From: Microbacterium sp. Leaf288
GTDB lineage: Bacteria; Actinomycetota; Actinomycetes; Actinomycetales; Microbacteriaceae
Assembly: GCF_001422925.1 (NCBI RefSeq)
Contig: NZ_LMNI01000014.1
Span: 1 to 64,000 of the forward strand
Length of the DNA: 64,000 bases
Direction of reading: 5' to 3'
Position numbers and translations under genes: made by a program. Positions 53,290 to 62,121 of this stretch are shown one piece after another. How positions within the stretch are numbered: position 1 is the first letter of the stretch; each line of letters starts with the position of its first letter. The notes under the pieces were generated by a model. The model was not told where the DNA came from. It was given only the letters and a program-made list of their open reading frames with translations, and made no database searches.

Positions 53290-55644
53290 ATGACCGCTGA
53301 TGACCGCCATTCTGTCGTAGGGACACCGCTCCCGCCCGCGCGAACGCTGCCGTTCCCGCCGAAGCCTTCCGGCAGCTACGCGGGGCGCACGCTCGCCGAG
53401 TCGACCTACTCGCCGCTGCCGCCCGAGCGGCACCTGGCCGACGACGCGCCCAACGTGCTCGTCATCCTCGTCGACGACGCCGGCCCCGCGTTGCCCGCAC
53501 CGCTGGGTGGCAAAGTCGCGACTCCGACGCTCGAGCGGATCCGCGAAGGCGGCATCGGCTACAACCGCTTCCACACCACCGCCATGTGCTCGCCGACCCG
53601 TGCCGCGCTGCTCACGGGGCGCAACCACCACCGCGTCGGGGCCGGCCAGATCGCCGAGCTCGCAGCCGATTGGGACGGCTACTCCGGTCACATCCCCAAG
53701 AGCAGCGCCACCATGGCGGAGGTGCTGCGCAACTACGGCTATTCCACGGCGGCGTGGGGCAAGTGGCACAACACCCCCGCCGAGGAGACGACCAAGGCCG
53801 GCCCGTTCGAGAACTGGCCCACGGGCAACGGCTTCGAGTACTTCTACGGCTTCCTCGCCGGCGAGGCATCGCAGTACGAGCCCAACCTCGTGCGCAACAC
53901 CACGTCGGTGCTGCCGCCGAAGTCGCCCGAGGAGGGCTACCACCTCAGCGAGGACATCGCCGACGACGCGATCTCGTGGCTCCGCGACCACAAGGCGCTC
54001 TCGCCCGACAAGCCGTTCTTCATGTACTGGGCCACCGGCGCGATCCACGGCCCGCACCACGTCCACAAGGAGTGGGCCGACAAGTACAAGGGCGTGTTCG
54101 ATGACGGGTGGGATGCTTACCGCGAGGACGCCCTCGCCGGCGCGAAGGCCGCGGGGTGGGTCCCGCGGGACGCCGCGCTGACGCCGCGCCCCGAGTCACT
54201 GCAGGGCTGGGACGACATCCCCGACCACCAGAAGCCGTTCCAGGCCCGCCTCATGGAGGTGTGCGCCGGCTTCGGCGAGCACGCCGACGTGCAGGCGGGC
54301 CGCCTCGTCGACGAGCTCGGGCGCCTCGGGTACATCGAGAACACGATCGTCGTCTACATCTGGGGCGACAACGGCTCGTCGGGGGAGGGGCAGAACGGCA
54401 CGATCAGCGAGCTGCTCGCGCAGAACATGATCCCGACCACTGTCGACCAGCACATCGCCGCCCTCGAGGAGCTCGGAGGCCTCGACGCGCTCGGAACGCC
54501 GGCGACCGACAACCAGTATCACGCGGCGTGGGCGTGGGCCGGGTCGTCGCCGTACCAGGGCATGAAGCTGATGGCCTCGCACCTGGGCGGCACCCGCAAT
54601 CCGATGTTCCTCCAGTGGCCGGCGCGCATCGCACACGACCCCGTGCCGCGCACGCAGTTCCACCACGTGATCGACCTGGCTCCCACGATCTACGAGATCC
54701 TGGGGATCTCCCATCCCGACACCGTCAACGGCGTCCCGCAGGACCCGATCGACGGCACGAGCTTCGCCTACTCGATCGACGACAAGACGGCAGACGGTCG
54801 CCACCGCGTGCAGTACTTCGAGATCATGGCCAGCCGGTCGATCTACGAGGACGGGTGGCTCGCGTCGACGACGGGTCCGCGCCTGCCCTGGGTGCCCGGC
54901 ATGCCAGCGGGCATCCAGACCTGGACGCCCGACGACGACCGATGGGAGCTGTACAACCTCGACGAGGACTGGAGCCAGTCGAAGGACCTCGCCGGCCAGC
55001 ATCCCGAGAAGCTCGCCGCATTGAGGGAGCTGTTCGCCATCGAGGCGGCGAAGAACAAGGTGCTCCCCATCGGGGGCGGACTGTGGATCGCGCCGCTGCA
55101 CCCCGAGCTGCGCATTTCTCCGCCCTACACCGAGTGGGACTTCACAGGCGACACGTTCCGGGTGCCCGAGTTCTGCGCCCCCGCCCTCGGCAACAAGCCG
55201 AACGTCGTCACCATCGAGGTGACGGTCGGCGACCGGGCCAACGGCGTTCTCTACAAGCTCGGCGGCGCGGGCGGCGGCCTCACAGCGTACGTGATCGACG
55301 GCATCCTGACGTACGAGTACAACCTCTTCCTCGTGCAGCGGACAACCATCGCGGCGGCCGAGCCGCTCGCCGCCGGCGACCACACGATCGAGATCGAGAC
55401 GTCGTACGTCGTGCCGAAGCCGGGCGGGCCGCTCGGCGTCGTGCTGCGGGTCGACGGCACGGAGGTCACGTCGGGCACGGTGCCGGTCAGCGCGCCGCTG
55501 CTGTTCTCGGCGAATGACTGCCTCGACGTGGGCCGAGCGTACGGCGGCGCCGTGTCGCGGGCGTACGCCGACAAGATGCCCTTCGCCTTCGACGGCGAGA
55601 TCGGCCGCGTGCACGTCGCCTACAAGGTGCCTGCGCAGGCGTAG
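53290..55644 (+). CDS. Arylsulfatase (type I, formylglycine-dependent)
   Basis: The 784-residue enzyme hydrolyses sulfate esters. The formylglycine signature is TAMCSPTRAALLTG, with C100 converted to formylglycine. Metal ligands are VILVDDAG at the N-terminus and WGDNGSSGEG. The length and the C-terminal beta domain match the large arylsulfatase A-like group. No signal peptide is seen, so it is probably cytoplasmic. ATG 53290 follows CAGGAGAT. The nearby organosulfur operon suggests a general sulfur-scavenging habit. Confidence 0.93.
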   Translation: MTADDRHSVVGTPLPPARTLPFPPKPSGSYAGRTLAESTYSPLPPERHLADDAPNVLVILVDDAGPALPAPLGGKVATPTLERIREGGIGYNRFHTTAMCSPTRAALLTGRNHHRVGAGQIAELAADWDGYSGHIPKSSATMAEVLRNYGYSTAAWGKWHNTPAEETTKAGPFENWPTGNGFEYFYGFLAGEASQYEPNLVRNTTSVLPPKSPEEGYHLSEDIADDAISWLRDHKALSPDKPFFMYWATGAIHGPHHVHKEWADKYKGVFDDGWDAYREDALAGAKAAGWVPRDAALTPRPESLQGWDDIPDHQKPFQARLMEVCAGFGEHADVQAGRLVDELGRLGYIENTIVVYIWGDNGSSGEGQNGTISELLAQNMIPTTVDQHIAALEELGGLDALGTPATDNQYHAAWAWAGSSPYQGMKLMASHLGGTRNPMFLQWPARIAHDPVPRTQFHHVIDLAPTIYEILGISHPDTVNGVPQDPIDGTSFAYSIDDKTADGRHRVQYFEIMASRSIYEDGWLASTTGPRLPWVPGMPAGIQTWTPDDDRWELYNLDEDWSQSKDLAGQHPEKLAALRELFAIEAAKNKVLPIGGGLWIAPLHPELRISPPYTEWDFTGDTFRVPEFCAPALGNKPNVVTIEVTVGDRANGVLYKLGGAGGGLTAYVIDGILTYEYNLFLVQRTTIAAAEPLAAGDHTIEIETSYVVPKPGGPLGVVLRVDGTEVTSGTVPVSAPLLFSANDCLDVGRAYGGAVSRAYADKMPFAFDGEIGRVHVAYKVPAQA

Positions 55645-55655
55645 CGAGCGCCCCG

Positions 55656-55690
55656 AGCGGCCCCGGACCCGCTGTGGTCTCGGGGCCGCT
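55656..55690 (+). terminator. Terminator of the arylsulfatase gene
   Basis: A 10-bp stem AGCGGCCCCG/CGGGGCCGCT continues inward with GACC/GGTC. It begins 12 bases after the stop codon. Confidence 0.7.
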
Positions 55691-55738
55691 GCGTCGTAGC
55701 ACGACGGATGCCTCGGGGCAGGTGCGGTGGGGTGGCTC

Positions 55739-55818
55739 GCGCTGTCCCAATCGGCGTTCGCGCCCGTCCCACCGCGGCGGGCTGGTTGGCGCTGTCCGAA
55801 TCGGCATTCGCGCCCGTC
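55739..55818. repeat. Intergenic direct repeat, two 30-bp copies, 50-bp period
   Basis: Copies at 55739-55768 and 55789-55818 agree at 28 of 30 positions. They lie in the 319-bp gap between the arylsulfatase and pantothenate genes. No gene is supported there. Confidence 0.8.
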
Positions 55819-55899
55819 GGGAGCAGCAGCGTTCACCGGATTCGACCGCGCGAGCGCGGCGTCATGGGACGCGCGGTCGCCGCCCCGCGTTGCGCCGGG

Positions 55900-55918
55900 T
55901 ATTTTTGAACCTGGTTCA
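55900..55918 (+). promoter_or_regulatory. Candidate promoter/operator of the pantothenate operon
   Basis: A -10-like TATTTT (55900-55905) is followed by a 13-bp dyad TGAACC-T-GGTTCA (55906-55918). The TTT-rich run stands out in this GC-rich DNA. ATG 55964 is 45 bases further on. Confidence 0.45.
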
Positions 55919-55963
55919 GCCGTCCTGGACCGGATCCATGCGCCGTGACGGGAGACGACGACG

Positions 55964-56701
55964 ATGCCGGACTCGCACCCCGCGCACGCGCTTGCCCGCG
56001 TCGCGATCGTCGGCGACGGCCGCGTCGGTCGTGCGGTCGCCGCGGCCCTCCGCCAGGCGGGCGTCGATGTGCACGGCCCCCTCGGCCGCGGGGCGACCGG
56101 CGATGACGCCGACCTCGTGCTGCTCGCGGTGCCGGATGCCGAGATCGGGCGCGCCGCCGCACTCGTCGCGCCGGATCGCCTGGTGGGGCACTTCTCGGGC
56201 GCGACAACGCTCGAGCCGCTCGCACCGCACGAGGCGCTCAGCATCCATCCGCTCACCACGGTGACCGGCGCCACCTCGTTCGCGGGCGTCCCCGCGGCCC
56301 TCGCCGGCTCGACCGTCCGCGCCCTCGCCACCGCGCACGCGCTCGCCGAGTCGCTCGGCATGGCGCCGTTCGACGTCGCCGATGAAGACCGCCCCGCGTA
56401 CCACGCGGCCGCGTCGATCGCGTCGAACTTCCTCGTGACGCTCGAGTCCTTCGCGGAGGATCTCGCCGCCACCGCGGGGGTTCCGCGAGACGCGCTGGCC
56501 CCGCTCGTGCGAGCGACCGTCGCGAACTGGGAGGCGCACGGCGCCGCGGCCCTCACCGGTCCGATCGCCCGCGGCGACGAGGCGACCCTCGCCCGCCAAC
56601 GTGACGCCGTGGCCGAGCGGCTGCCCGAACGCGCCGGACTCTTCGACGCCCTGGTCGCCGCGACGCGCGACCTCCGAGCGCGCGAGGAGGTGGGATCGTG
56701 A
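55964..56701 (+). CDS. DUF2520/Rossmann-like protein (ketopantoate reductase-like)
   Basis: The 245-residue protein has an N-terminal Rossmann domain (VAIVGDGRVGRAVAAALRQAG) and a C-terminal helical DUF2520 domain (about 120-240), the fold pair seen in ketopantoate reductase and related dehydrogenases. It is the first gene of an operon with panC and panB (GTGA overlap), and no panE is seen in the window. It may provide the ketopantoate-reducing step, but this is inference. Confidence 0.83.
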   Translation: MPDSHPAHALARVAIVGDGRVGRAVAAALRQAGVDVHGPLGRGATGDDADLVLLAVPDAEIGRAAALVAPDRLVGHFSGATTLEPLAPHEALSIHPLTTVTGATSFAGVPAALAGSTVRALATAHALAESLGMAPFDVADEDRPAYHAAASIASNFLVTLESFAEDLAATAGVPRDALAPLVRATVANWEAHGAAALTGPIARGDEATLARQRDAVAERLPERAGLFDALVAATRDLRAREEVGS

Positions 56702-57564
56702 TCGTCGTCCGCACCGTCGCCGGCCTGCGCGCCGCGCTGCGCGAACGCCGCGGCGGCAGCATCGGCCTCGTCCCCACCATGGGCGCCCTGCACGAGGGCC
56801 ACGCGACGCTGCTGCGCGCCGCGCGCAGCGCCGACGACACCGTCGTCATGACGATCTTCGTGAATCCCGCGCAGTTCAACGAGCAGTCCGACCTCGCCGC
56901 CTATCCCCGCACCGAAGAAGCCGACCTCGCTCTCGCCGAGGCCGAGGGGGTCGACGTCGTCTTCGCCCCCGACGCCTCCGAGGTCTACCCGGACGGCTTC
57001 GCGACCACCGTGAGCGTGGCGGGGCCGATCGCCGAGACCCTCGAGGGCGCCGAGCGCGGCCGCGCGCACTTCGACGGCGTGGCCACCGTCGTGACGAAGC
57101 TGCTGCTCGCCGCGCTCCCCGATCACGCGTACTTCGGCGCGAAGGATGCCCAGCAGGTCGCCGTCATCCGCCGCTTCGTCGCGGATCTCGGCATCCCCGT
57201 CACGCTCGTCGTGTGCCCGACGTCCCGCGACGCCGACGGCCTCGCCCGCTCCAGCCGCAACACCCGCCTCTCGCCCGACGAGCGCGCGCGGGCCCTCGCG
57301 ATCCCGCGAGCGCTCACCGCGGTCACGGATGCCGCAGCCGGCGGCATCCGTGAGTCCGGTGCGCTGCGCGAGCGGGCGCTGGACGTCCTCGCCGCGGCCC
57401 TCATCCAGCTCGAGTACGTCGCGTTCGTCGACCCCGAGACCTTCGCCCCGGTCTCGTCCGTGGACCGCCCGACCCTCGTCGCGATCGCCGCGCGCGTCGG
57501 CGCGACGCGTCTGATCGACAACGCGGTGATCCCACCCGTTGCCCCCACCACCGGAGGTGCATGA
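56698..57564 (+). CDS. panC: Pantothenate synthetase
   Basis: The 288-residue enzyme joins pantoate and beta-alanine with ATP. The HIGH-type motif is VPTMGALHEGHATLL, and the second nucleotide-binding site is SSRNTRLSPDER. FVNPAQFN and YFGAKDAQQV match the family. It overlaps DUF2520 upstream and panB downstream by four bases each, so the three are coupled in one operon. Confidence 0.95.
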   Translation: MIVVRTVAGLRAALRERRGGSIGLVPTMGALHEGHATLLRAARSADDTVVMTIFVNPAQFNEQSDLAAYPRTEEADLALAEAEGVDVVFAPDASEVYPDGFATTVSVAGPIAETLEGAERGRAHFDGVATVVTKLLLAALPDHAYFGAKDAQQVAVIRRFVADLGIPVTLVVCPTSRDADGLARSSRNTRLSPDERARALAIPRALTAVTDAAAGGIRESGALRERALDVLAAALIQLEYVAFVDPETFAPVSSVDRPTLVAIAARVGATRLIDNAVIPPVAPTTGGA

Positions 57565-58424
57565 TGCGCGCACAGGTGACACTGCAGGGTCTCGCCGAGA
57601 TGAAGGCCCGCCGCGAGCCGATCGTCATGGTCACGGCCTACGACTACCCGACCGCCCGTGTCGCGGAGCAGGCCGAGGTCGACATGGTGCTCGTGGGCGA
57701 TTCCGGCGCGCAGGTCGTGCTCGGCCACGACTCCACCGTCGCGGTCACCGTCGAGGAGATGCTCGTGCTCTCGGGCGCGGTCCGTCGCGGGGTCCGATCG
57801 GCATTCGTGGTCTGCGACCTGCCGTTCGGATCGACCGAGGTGTCTGACGAGCAGGCCGTCGCCACCGCGGTGCGCTTCGTGAAGGAGGCCGGCGCCGACG
57901 CCGTCAAGCTCGAGGGCGGCGGCGAGGCGCGGCTCAGCCGCATCCGGGCGATCGCCGAGGCGGGCATTCCCGTCGTCGCGCACGTGGGCCTCACCCCGCA
58001 GACCGCCGTGGCGCTGGGAGGCCTGCGCGCCCAGGGCCGCACCGCCGAGTCCGCAGCGCGCCTGGTGCGGGAGGCCCTCGCCGTGCAGGACGCCGGCGCG
58101 AGCGCGCTCGTGATCGAGGCTGTGCCCGCTGACGTCGCAGCGGTCGTGCTGCCGGCGCTCGAGATCCCCGTCATCGGCATCGGCGCAGGGCCCGCCGACG
58201 GCCAGGTGCTCGTGCTCCATGACCTGCTGGGCATCACCGAGGGCAAGACCGCGGCCTTCGTCAAGCGCTACGGCGCCATCGGCCCCGACATGGTCGCCGG
58301 CGTCGCAGCGTACGCGCGCGAGGTGCGCGGCGGCGTCTTCCCCGGGCCCGAGCACGGCTACTCCGCGACCGACGTCGCGATCGCCGCGGCGCGCGCCGAG
58401 CTCGATTCCCGCAGCGCGGACTGA
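57561..58424 (+). CDS. panB: 3-methyl-2-oxobutanoate hydroxymethyltransferase
   Basis: The 287-residue TIM-barrel enzyme makes ketopantoate from ketoisovalerate and methylene-tetrahydrofolate. Signature blocks are MVTAYDYPTARVAEQAEVDM, LVGDSGAQVVLGHDSTVAVT, AVKLEGGGE, VVAHVGLTPQ and IPVIGIGAG. ATG 57561 overlaps the panC stop. The panD gene is not in the window. Confidence 0.95.
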   Translation: MMRAQVTLQGLAEMKARREPIVMVTAYDYPTARVAEQAEVDMVLVGDSGAQVVLGHDSTVAVTVEEMLVLSGAVRRGVRSAFVVCDLPFGSTEVSDEQAVATAVRFVKEAGADAVKLEGGGEARLSRIRAIAEAGIPVVAHVGLTPQTAVALGGLRAQGRTAESAARLVREALAVQDAGASALVIEAVPADVAAVVLPALEIPVIGIGAGPADGQVLVLHDLLGITEGKTAAFVKRYGAIGPDMVAGVAAYAREVRGGVFPGPEHGYSATDVAIAAARAELDSRSAD

Positions 58425-58451
58425 ACGGATGCCGCGGGCCGCGGCATCCGT
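58425..58451. terminator. Bidirectional terminator
   Basis: A perfect 12-bp stem ACGGATGCCGCG closes a GGC loop. It begins right after the panB stop and ends five bases before the convergent LacI stop. Confidence 0.82.
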
Positions 58452-58456
58452 CCGGG

Positions 58457-59464
58457 TCAGTCGGGTGCCGGCCCGGTGGACTCGCGCCAGATGACGCGGT
58501 GAATCTGCTGGGCCTCGGTCGGCGCGCGCTCGCCGCGGAGCGCCGTGATGAGCCTGGTCATCGCGCGTGAGCCCAGGCCCTCGAGGTCGACCTCCACGCT
58601 CGTCAGCGCAGGGCTCATCAGGCGACCGAGCTGCTGGTCGTCCCATCCGGTGACGCTGAGGTCGTCGGGCACGCGCCACCCGCGATCCATCGCCGCGCGG
58701 ATCGCGCCGGCGGCCACGAGGTCGTTCGCCGCCATCACGGCGGTCGCCCTGTCGTGCTCGGGAAGTCCGCGGACCGCGGCCATCCCCGATTCGGCCGACC
58801 AATCGCCCTCGATCACGCCGGTCGACTCCAGCCCGAGCGATGCAACCGTCTCGAGATAGGTGTCGCGCCGGGCGCGCGCCGAAGCGAACTGGAGGTCTCC
58901 GGTGATGTGGAGGAACCGTCGGTGGCCGCGTTCGGCCAGGCCGCGGATCAGATCGACGAGGGCCGAGGCGTCCGCGAGCTCACCGATGCCGCGCATCTCG
59001 TCGTCGAAGTCGGCCGATGCGACGATCGGCGTCCCGCTGGAGGCCTGCAGCTCGAGCGAGGCGAGCACGGGGGCGAACGAGACGATGCCGTCGACCTGAC
59101 CGGAATCGGCCAGCTCGGCCACGCGCTCCGTTCGCTCCTCGGCGCCCCCCTCGAGGGCCAGCACCTCGACCGCGTAGCCGGCGGCGTGCGCGGCCGCGCT
59201 CGCTCCGGCGAGCATGCGCGCCGGACTGTAGGCGAGGGTCGGCACGACCACGGCGAGCCGGCCGGTGCGGCGCGTGCGCATCGAGCGGGCGACGAGGTTC
59301 GGCCGGTAGTTCAATTGGTCGACGGCGGCCTGCACGCGCGCCTTGGTGGTCGGCTTCAGTCCATCGGGAGCGCGGAAGAAGCGCGAGACGGTCTGATGCG
59401 AGACATCGGCGAGGCGGGCGACCTCCATGATCGTCGGCCGGCGGTGCGGTGCAGTGTCGGTCAC
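58457..59464 (-). CDS. LacI-family transcriptional regulator
   Basis: The 335-residue protein has a LacI helix-turn-helix (about 10-60: TIMEVARLADVSHQTVSRFF, LNYRPNLVARSM) and a sugar-binding core ending in VSVTGWDDQQLGRLMSPALT-type sequence (about 260-320). GTG 59464 is chosen because AAGGAGG ends five bases upstream; ATG 59482 is a less likely alternative. It is divergent from the solute-binding-protein operon, and three operator-like dyads lie between. Confidence 0.9.
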   Translation of the reverse strand: MTDTAPHRRPTIMEVARLADVSHQTVSRFFRAPDGLKPTTKARVQAAVDQLNYRPNLVARSMRTRRTGRLAVVVPTLAYSPARMLAGASAAAHAAGYAVEVLALEGGAEERTERVAELADSGQVDGIVSFAPVLASLELQASSGTPIVASADFDDEMRGIGELADASALVDLIRGLAERGHRRFLHITGDLQFASARARRDTYLETVASLGLESTGVIEGDWSAESGMAAVRGLPEHDRATAVMAANDLVAAGAIRAAMDRGWRVPDDLSVTGWDDQQLGRLMSPALTSVEVDLEGLGSRAMTRLITALRGERAPTEAQQIHRVIWRESTGPAPD

Positions 59465-59499
59465 GAGCGCCTCCTTCGACATCCATGTTGACACAGATT

Positions 59500-59558
59500 G
59501 TGAACCTTCACTATTCTCACTTTCCAGTCGAGTGATCGATCACTAAGTGAAGGTTCAC
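59500..59558. promoter_or_regulatory. LacI operator array
   Basis: GTGAACCTTCAC (59500-59511) and its reverse complement GTGAAGGTTCAC (59547-59558) flank a perfect 14-bp palindrome AGTGATCGATCACT (59531-59544). The outer sites are 47 bp apart, suitable for a looped tetramer. Confidence 0.7.
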
Positions 59559-59600
59559 GCGACGTCACCCGCACGCGACCAGCGTTCCGAAAGGACAAAG

Positions 59601-60914
59601 ATGTTCACACGCAGAAAGACGGGCGCCGTCGGCGCCGTGGCGATCGTCGGCCTCGCCGCGGCCCTGGCCGGCTGTGCAGGCTCCGCGCCCGCCGGCTCCC
59701 CGGCGGCCACCTATGATCCGGACGAGAAGGTGACCCTTGACTTCGCGTTCTGGGGGAACGACGTTCGCGCGGAGATGTACAACGAGGCCATCGCCGCGTT
59801 CAACGAGGACTACCCGAACATCACGGTGAACTCCACGTTCCTCTCCTGGGACGAGTACTGGGAGAAGCGCCAGACCGAGGCTGCCGGCAAGAACCTCCCT
59901 GACGTGTTCCAGATGGACATGACCTACGTCCGTCAGTACTCCGACAACGGCTTGGTGCTGGACCTCACGCCCTACGTCGGCGACATCATCGCCACCGACG
60001 GCTACGACGACGCCGTGCTCGACATCGCGTCGATCAACGACACGATCGCCGGCATGCCCGTCTCCACGAACGCGATCGGAATGTTCGAGAACGTGGTGCT
60101 GACCGAAGAGGTCGGCGTCGAGCCGTTCGAGGGCGGCGACTGGGCGGCGTACGACGAGTGGCTGCACGAAGCCCGCGATGCCGCCGAGGCCGCCGGACTC
60201 GAGGTCTGGGGCGGCGCGGACCCCACCAGCTTCATCCAGCCGTTCGAGCTCGTGCTTCGATCCGAGGGCAAGTCGGTCTTCACCGAGGAAGGTGAGGTCG
60301 GCTTCACCAAGGAAGACCTCGCCGACTTCTGGAATCGTGGCGGCGAGTTGCGGGAAGACGGCGTCGTCACCCCGCAGCAGCGGATCCAGGAGGTCACCCC
60401 CAAGGGTGCTTTCGACTCCGCCCAGGCGCTCACCGAGATCGTGTGGGACAACTTCGGCGCTCCCTACAAGGCGAACCTCGGCGACGCGTATCCCGACCTG
60501 AACCTCGTCGCGCCTCCGGTCACCGAAGACGGCGCCAAGGACCTGTACAAGAAGGCCGGCATGCTGATCTCCGCTGCGGCGAGCACGGAGCACCCCGAGG
60601 CCGCCGCCCTGTTCACCGACTTCCTGGTGAACAGCCCCGAGGTCGGCGCCATCTTCGGGACGAACCGTGGGATGCCGGCATCCCAGTCCCAGCTCGAGGG
60701 CGTGGAGCTCGACGAGACCGCCCAGCAGATCATCGACTACGAGGAGTCGATCGCCGACCGCATCGGCGACGCCCCGCCGGTTCCGATCGTGGGCTACGGC
60801 TCGGTCGAAGCGAAGTTCAAGGCCCTCGGCCAGGAGCTCGGGTTCGGCACGATCACGGTGGACGAGGCGGTCGATCAGCTCTTCGCCGAGATCGACGTCA
60901 TCGTCAACCAGTAG
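59601..60914 (+). CDS. ABC sugar-binding lipoprotein (extracellular solute-binding protein family 1)
   Basis: The 437-residue protein has a lipobox ALAGC (Cys25) and the family 1 binding-protein fold (FAFWGNDVRAEMYNEAIAAF, DVFQMDMTYVRQYSDNGLVL). It captures a sugar or polyol outside the membrane for an ABC importer. No permease or ATPase gene follows, so the importer's membrane parts must be elsewhere. AAAGGACAAAG precedes ATG 59601. The operon is likely repressed by the divergent LacI protein. Confidence 0.92.
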   Translation: MFTRRKTGAVGAVAIVGLAAALAGCAGSAPAGSPAATYDPDEKVTLDFAFWGNDVRAEMYNEAIAAFNEDYPNITVNSTFLSWDEYWEKRQTEAAGKNLPDVFQMDMTYVRQYSDNGLVLDLTPYVGDIIATDGYDDAVLDIASINDTIAGMPVSTNAIGMFENVVLTEEVGVEPFEGGDWAAYDEWLHEARDAAEAAGLEVWGGADPTSFIQPFELVLRSEGKSVFTEEGEVGFTKEDLADFWNRGGELREDGVVTPQQRIQEVTPKGAFDSAQALTEIVWDNFGAPYKANLGDAYPDLNLVAPPVTEDGAKDLYKKAGMLISAAASTEHPEAAALFTDFLVNSPEVGAIFGTNRGMPASQSQLEGVELDETAQQIIDYEESIADRIGDAPPVPIVGYGSVEAKFKALGQELGFGTITVDEAVDQLFAEIDVIVNQ

Positions 60915-61005
60915 CGCGCATGTCGGCGGGTGCGGTCCGGGATGTCCCGCGCCGCGCCCGCCGACCCGCATCACCCCACCTCCCCCTGAGAAGGAACCAC
61001 AGGTC

Positions 61006-62121
61006 ATGTCCACACCCCGCCCACCCTTCCGCGTCGGCATCATCGGCACCGGCGGCATCGCCCACGCCCACGCCGACGCCCTGAACGCGCTCTCGCCCCG
61101 CGTCGAGATCGCCGGCGTGGTCGACCTCGACCGTGCGCGTGCCATCGCCTTCGCCGAGAGCTTCGGCGTCGACCGGGTCTACGCGGACGCGGCCGATCTC
61201 TTCGCGAACGAGGAACTCGATCTCGTGCACGTGTGCACGCCGCCGCAGACGCACACGCCGCTCGCGATCCAGGCGATGCGCGCGGGCGTCGCGTCGCTCG
61301 TCGAGAAGCCCACCGCGCTCACCCTCGGCGAGGTCGACGAGCTCGAGGCGGTGCAGGCAGAGACCGGCGTGCCGGTGCTCACGGTGTTCCAGCACCGGTT
61401 CGGCGCCGCCGCCCGCCACCTCGGCGCCCTCGTCGCCGGGGGCGAGCTCGGCCGGCCCCTCGTCGCCACCTGCGAGACCCTGTGGTACCGCCCCGACGAG
61501 TACTTCGAGGTGCCGTGGCGCGGGCGATGGGATGTCGAGGGCGGCGGTCCGACCATGGGCCACGGCATCCATCAATTCGATCTGCTGTTCGCGATCTTCG
61601 GCCGCTGGTCGCAGGTGAGCGCCTTCGCGGCGCGGCAGCTGCGACCGACCGACACCGAGGACGTCTCGATGGCGCTGGTGCGTTTCGAGAACGACGCCCT
61701 CGCGACCGTCGTCAACTCGCTCGTCTCGCCGCACGAGACCTCGCGGCTGCGGTTCGACTTCGAGTTCGCGTCCGTCGAGGTGCGCCACCTGTACGGATAC
61801 ACCAGCGAGGACTGGACCTTCACCCCGGCACCCGGCCACGAGCATCTCGCGATCCGCTGGGCCGAGGGCTTGGACAGCGGGGCGACCAGCGGCCACCGCG
61901 ACCAGATCCGCGCGATCCTCGACGCCTTCGAGGCGGGCGAGGCTCCTGGGGTCGACCTCGCCGAGGCGCGGCACACGCTCGAGTTCGCCGCGGCCACCTA
62001 CGCCTCTGCGTTCCGTGGGGCTGTGGTCCAGGCGGGGGAGCTGCGCGGCGAGGATCCCTTCGTCCGCTCCATGAGCGGCGGGATCGTGCCCTGGGCTCCC
62101 GTGAAGGAGGTGCTCGCATGA
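61006..62121 (+). CDS. Gfo/Idh/MocA-family oxidoreductase
   Basis: The 371-residue NAD(P)-dependent dehydrogenase has the Rossmann motif VGIIGTGGIAHAHADAL and the catalytic lysine motif VEKPTALT (Lys at about residue 101). The C-terminal substrate domain includes GHGIHQFDLLF. It oxidises sugars or inositols. It follows the binding-protein gene by 91 bases and overlaps the DUF6807 start (ATGA), indicating an operon. Confidence 0.9.
   Translation: MSTPRPPFRVGIIGTGGIAHAHADALNALSPRVEIAGVVDLDRARAIAFAESFGVDRVYADAADLFANEELDLVHVCTPPQTHTPLAIQAMRAGVASLVEKPTALTLGEVDELEAVQAETGVPVLTVFQHRFGAAARHLGALVAGGELGRPLVATCETLWYRPDEYFEVPWRGRWDVEGGGPTMGHGIHQFDLLFAIFGRWSQVSAFAARQLRPTDTEDVSMALVRFENDALATVVNSLVSPHETSRLRFDFEFASVEVRHLYGYTSEDWTFTPAPGHEHLAIRWAEGLDSGATSGHRDQIRAILDAFEAGEAPGVDLAEARHTLEFAAATYASAFRGAVVQAGELRGEDPFVRSMSGGIVPWAPVKEVLA

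Noticed and set aside
53039-53293. An 84-codon plus-strand frame over the helR promoter
   Set aside because: It spans the rifamycin-associated element and overlaps the sulfatase start; its translation has no recognisable feature.
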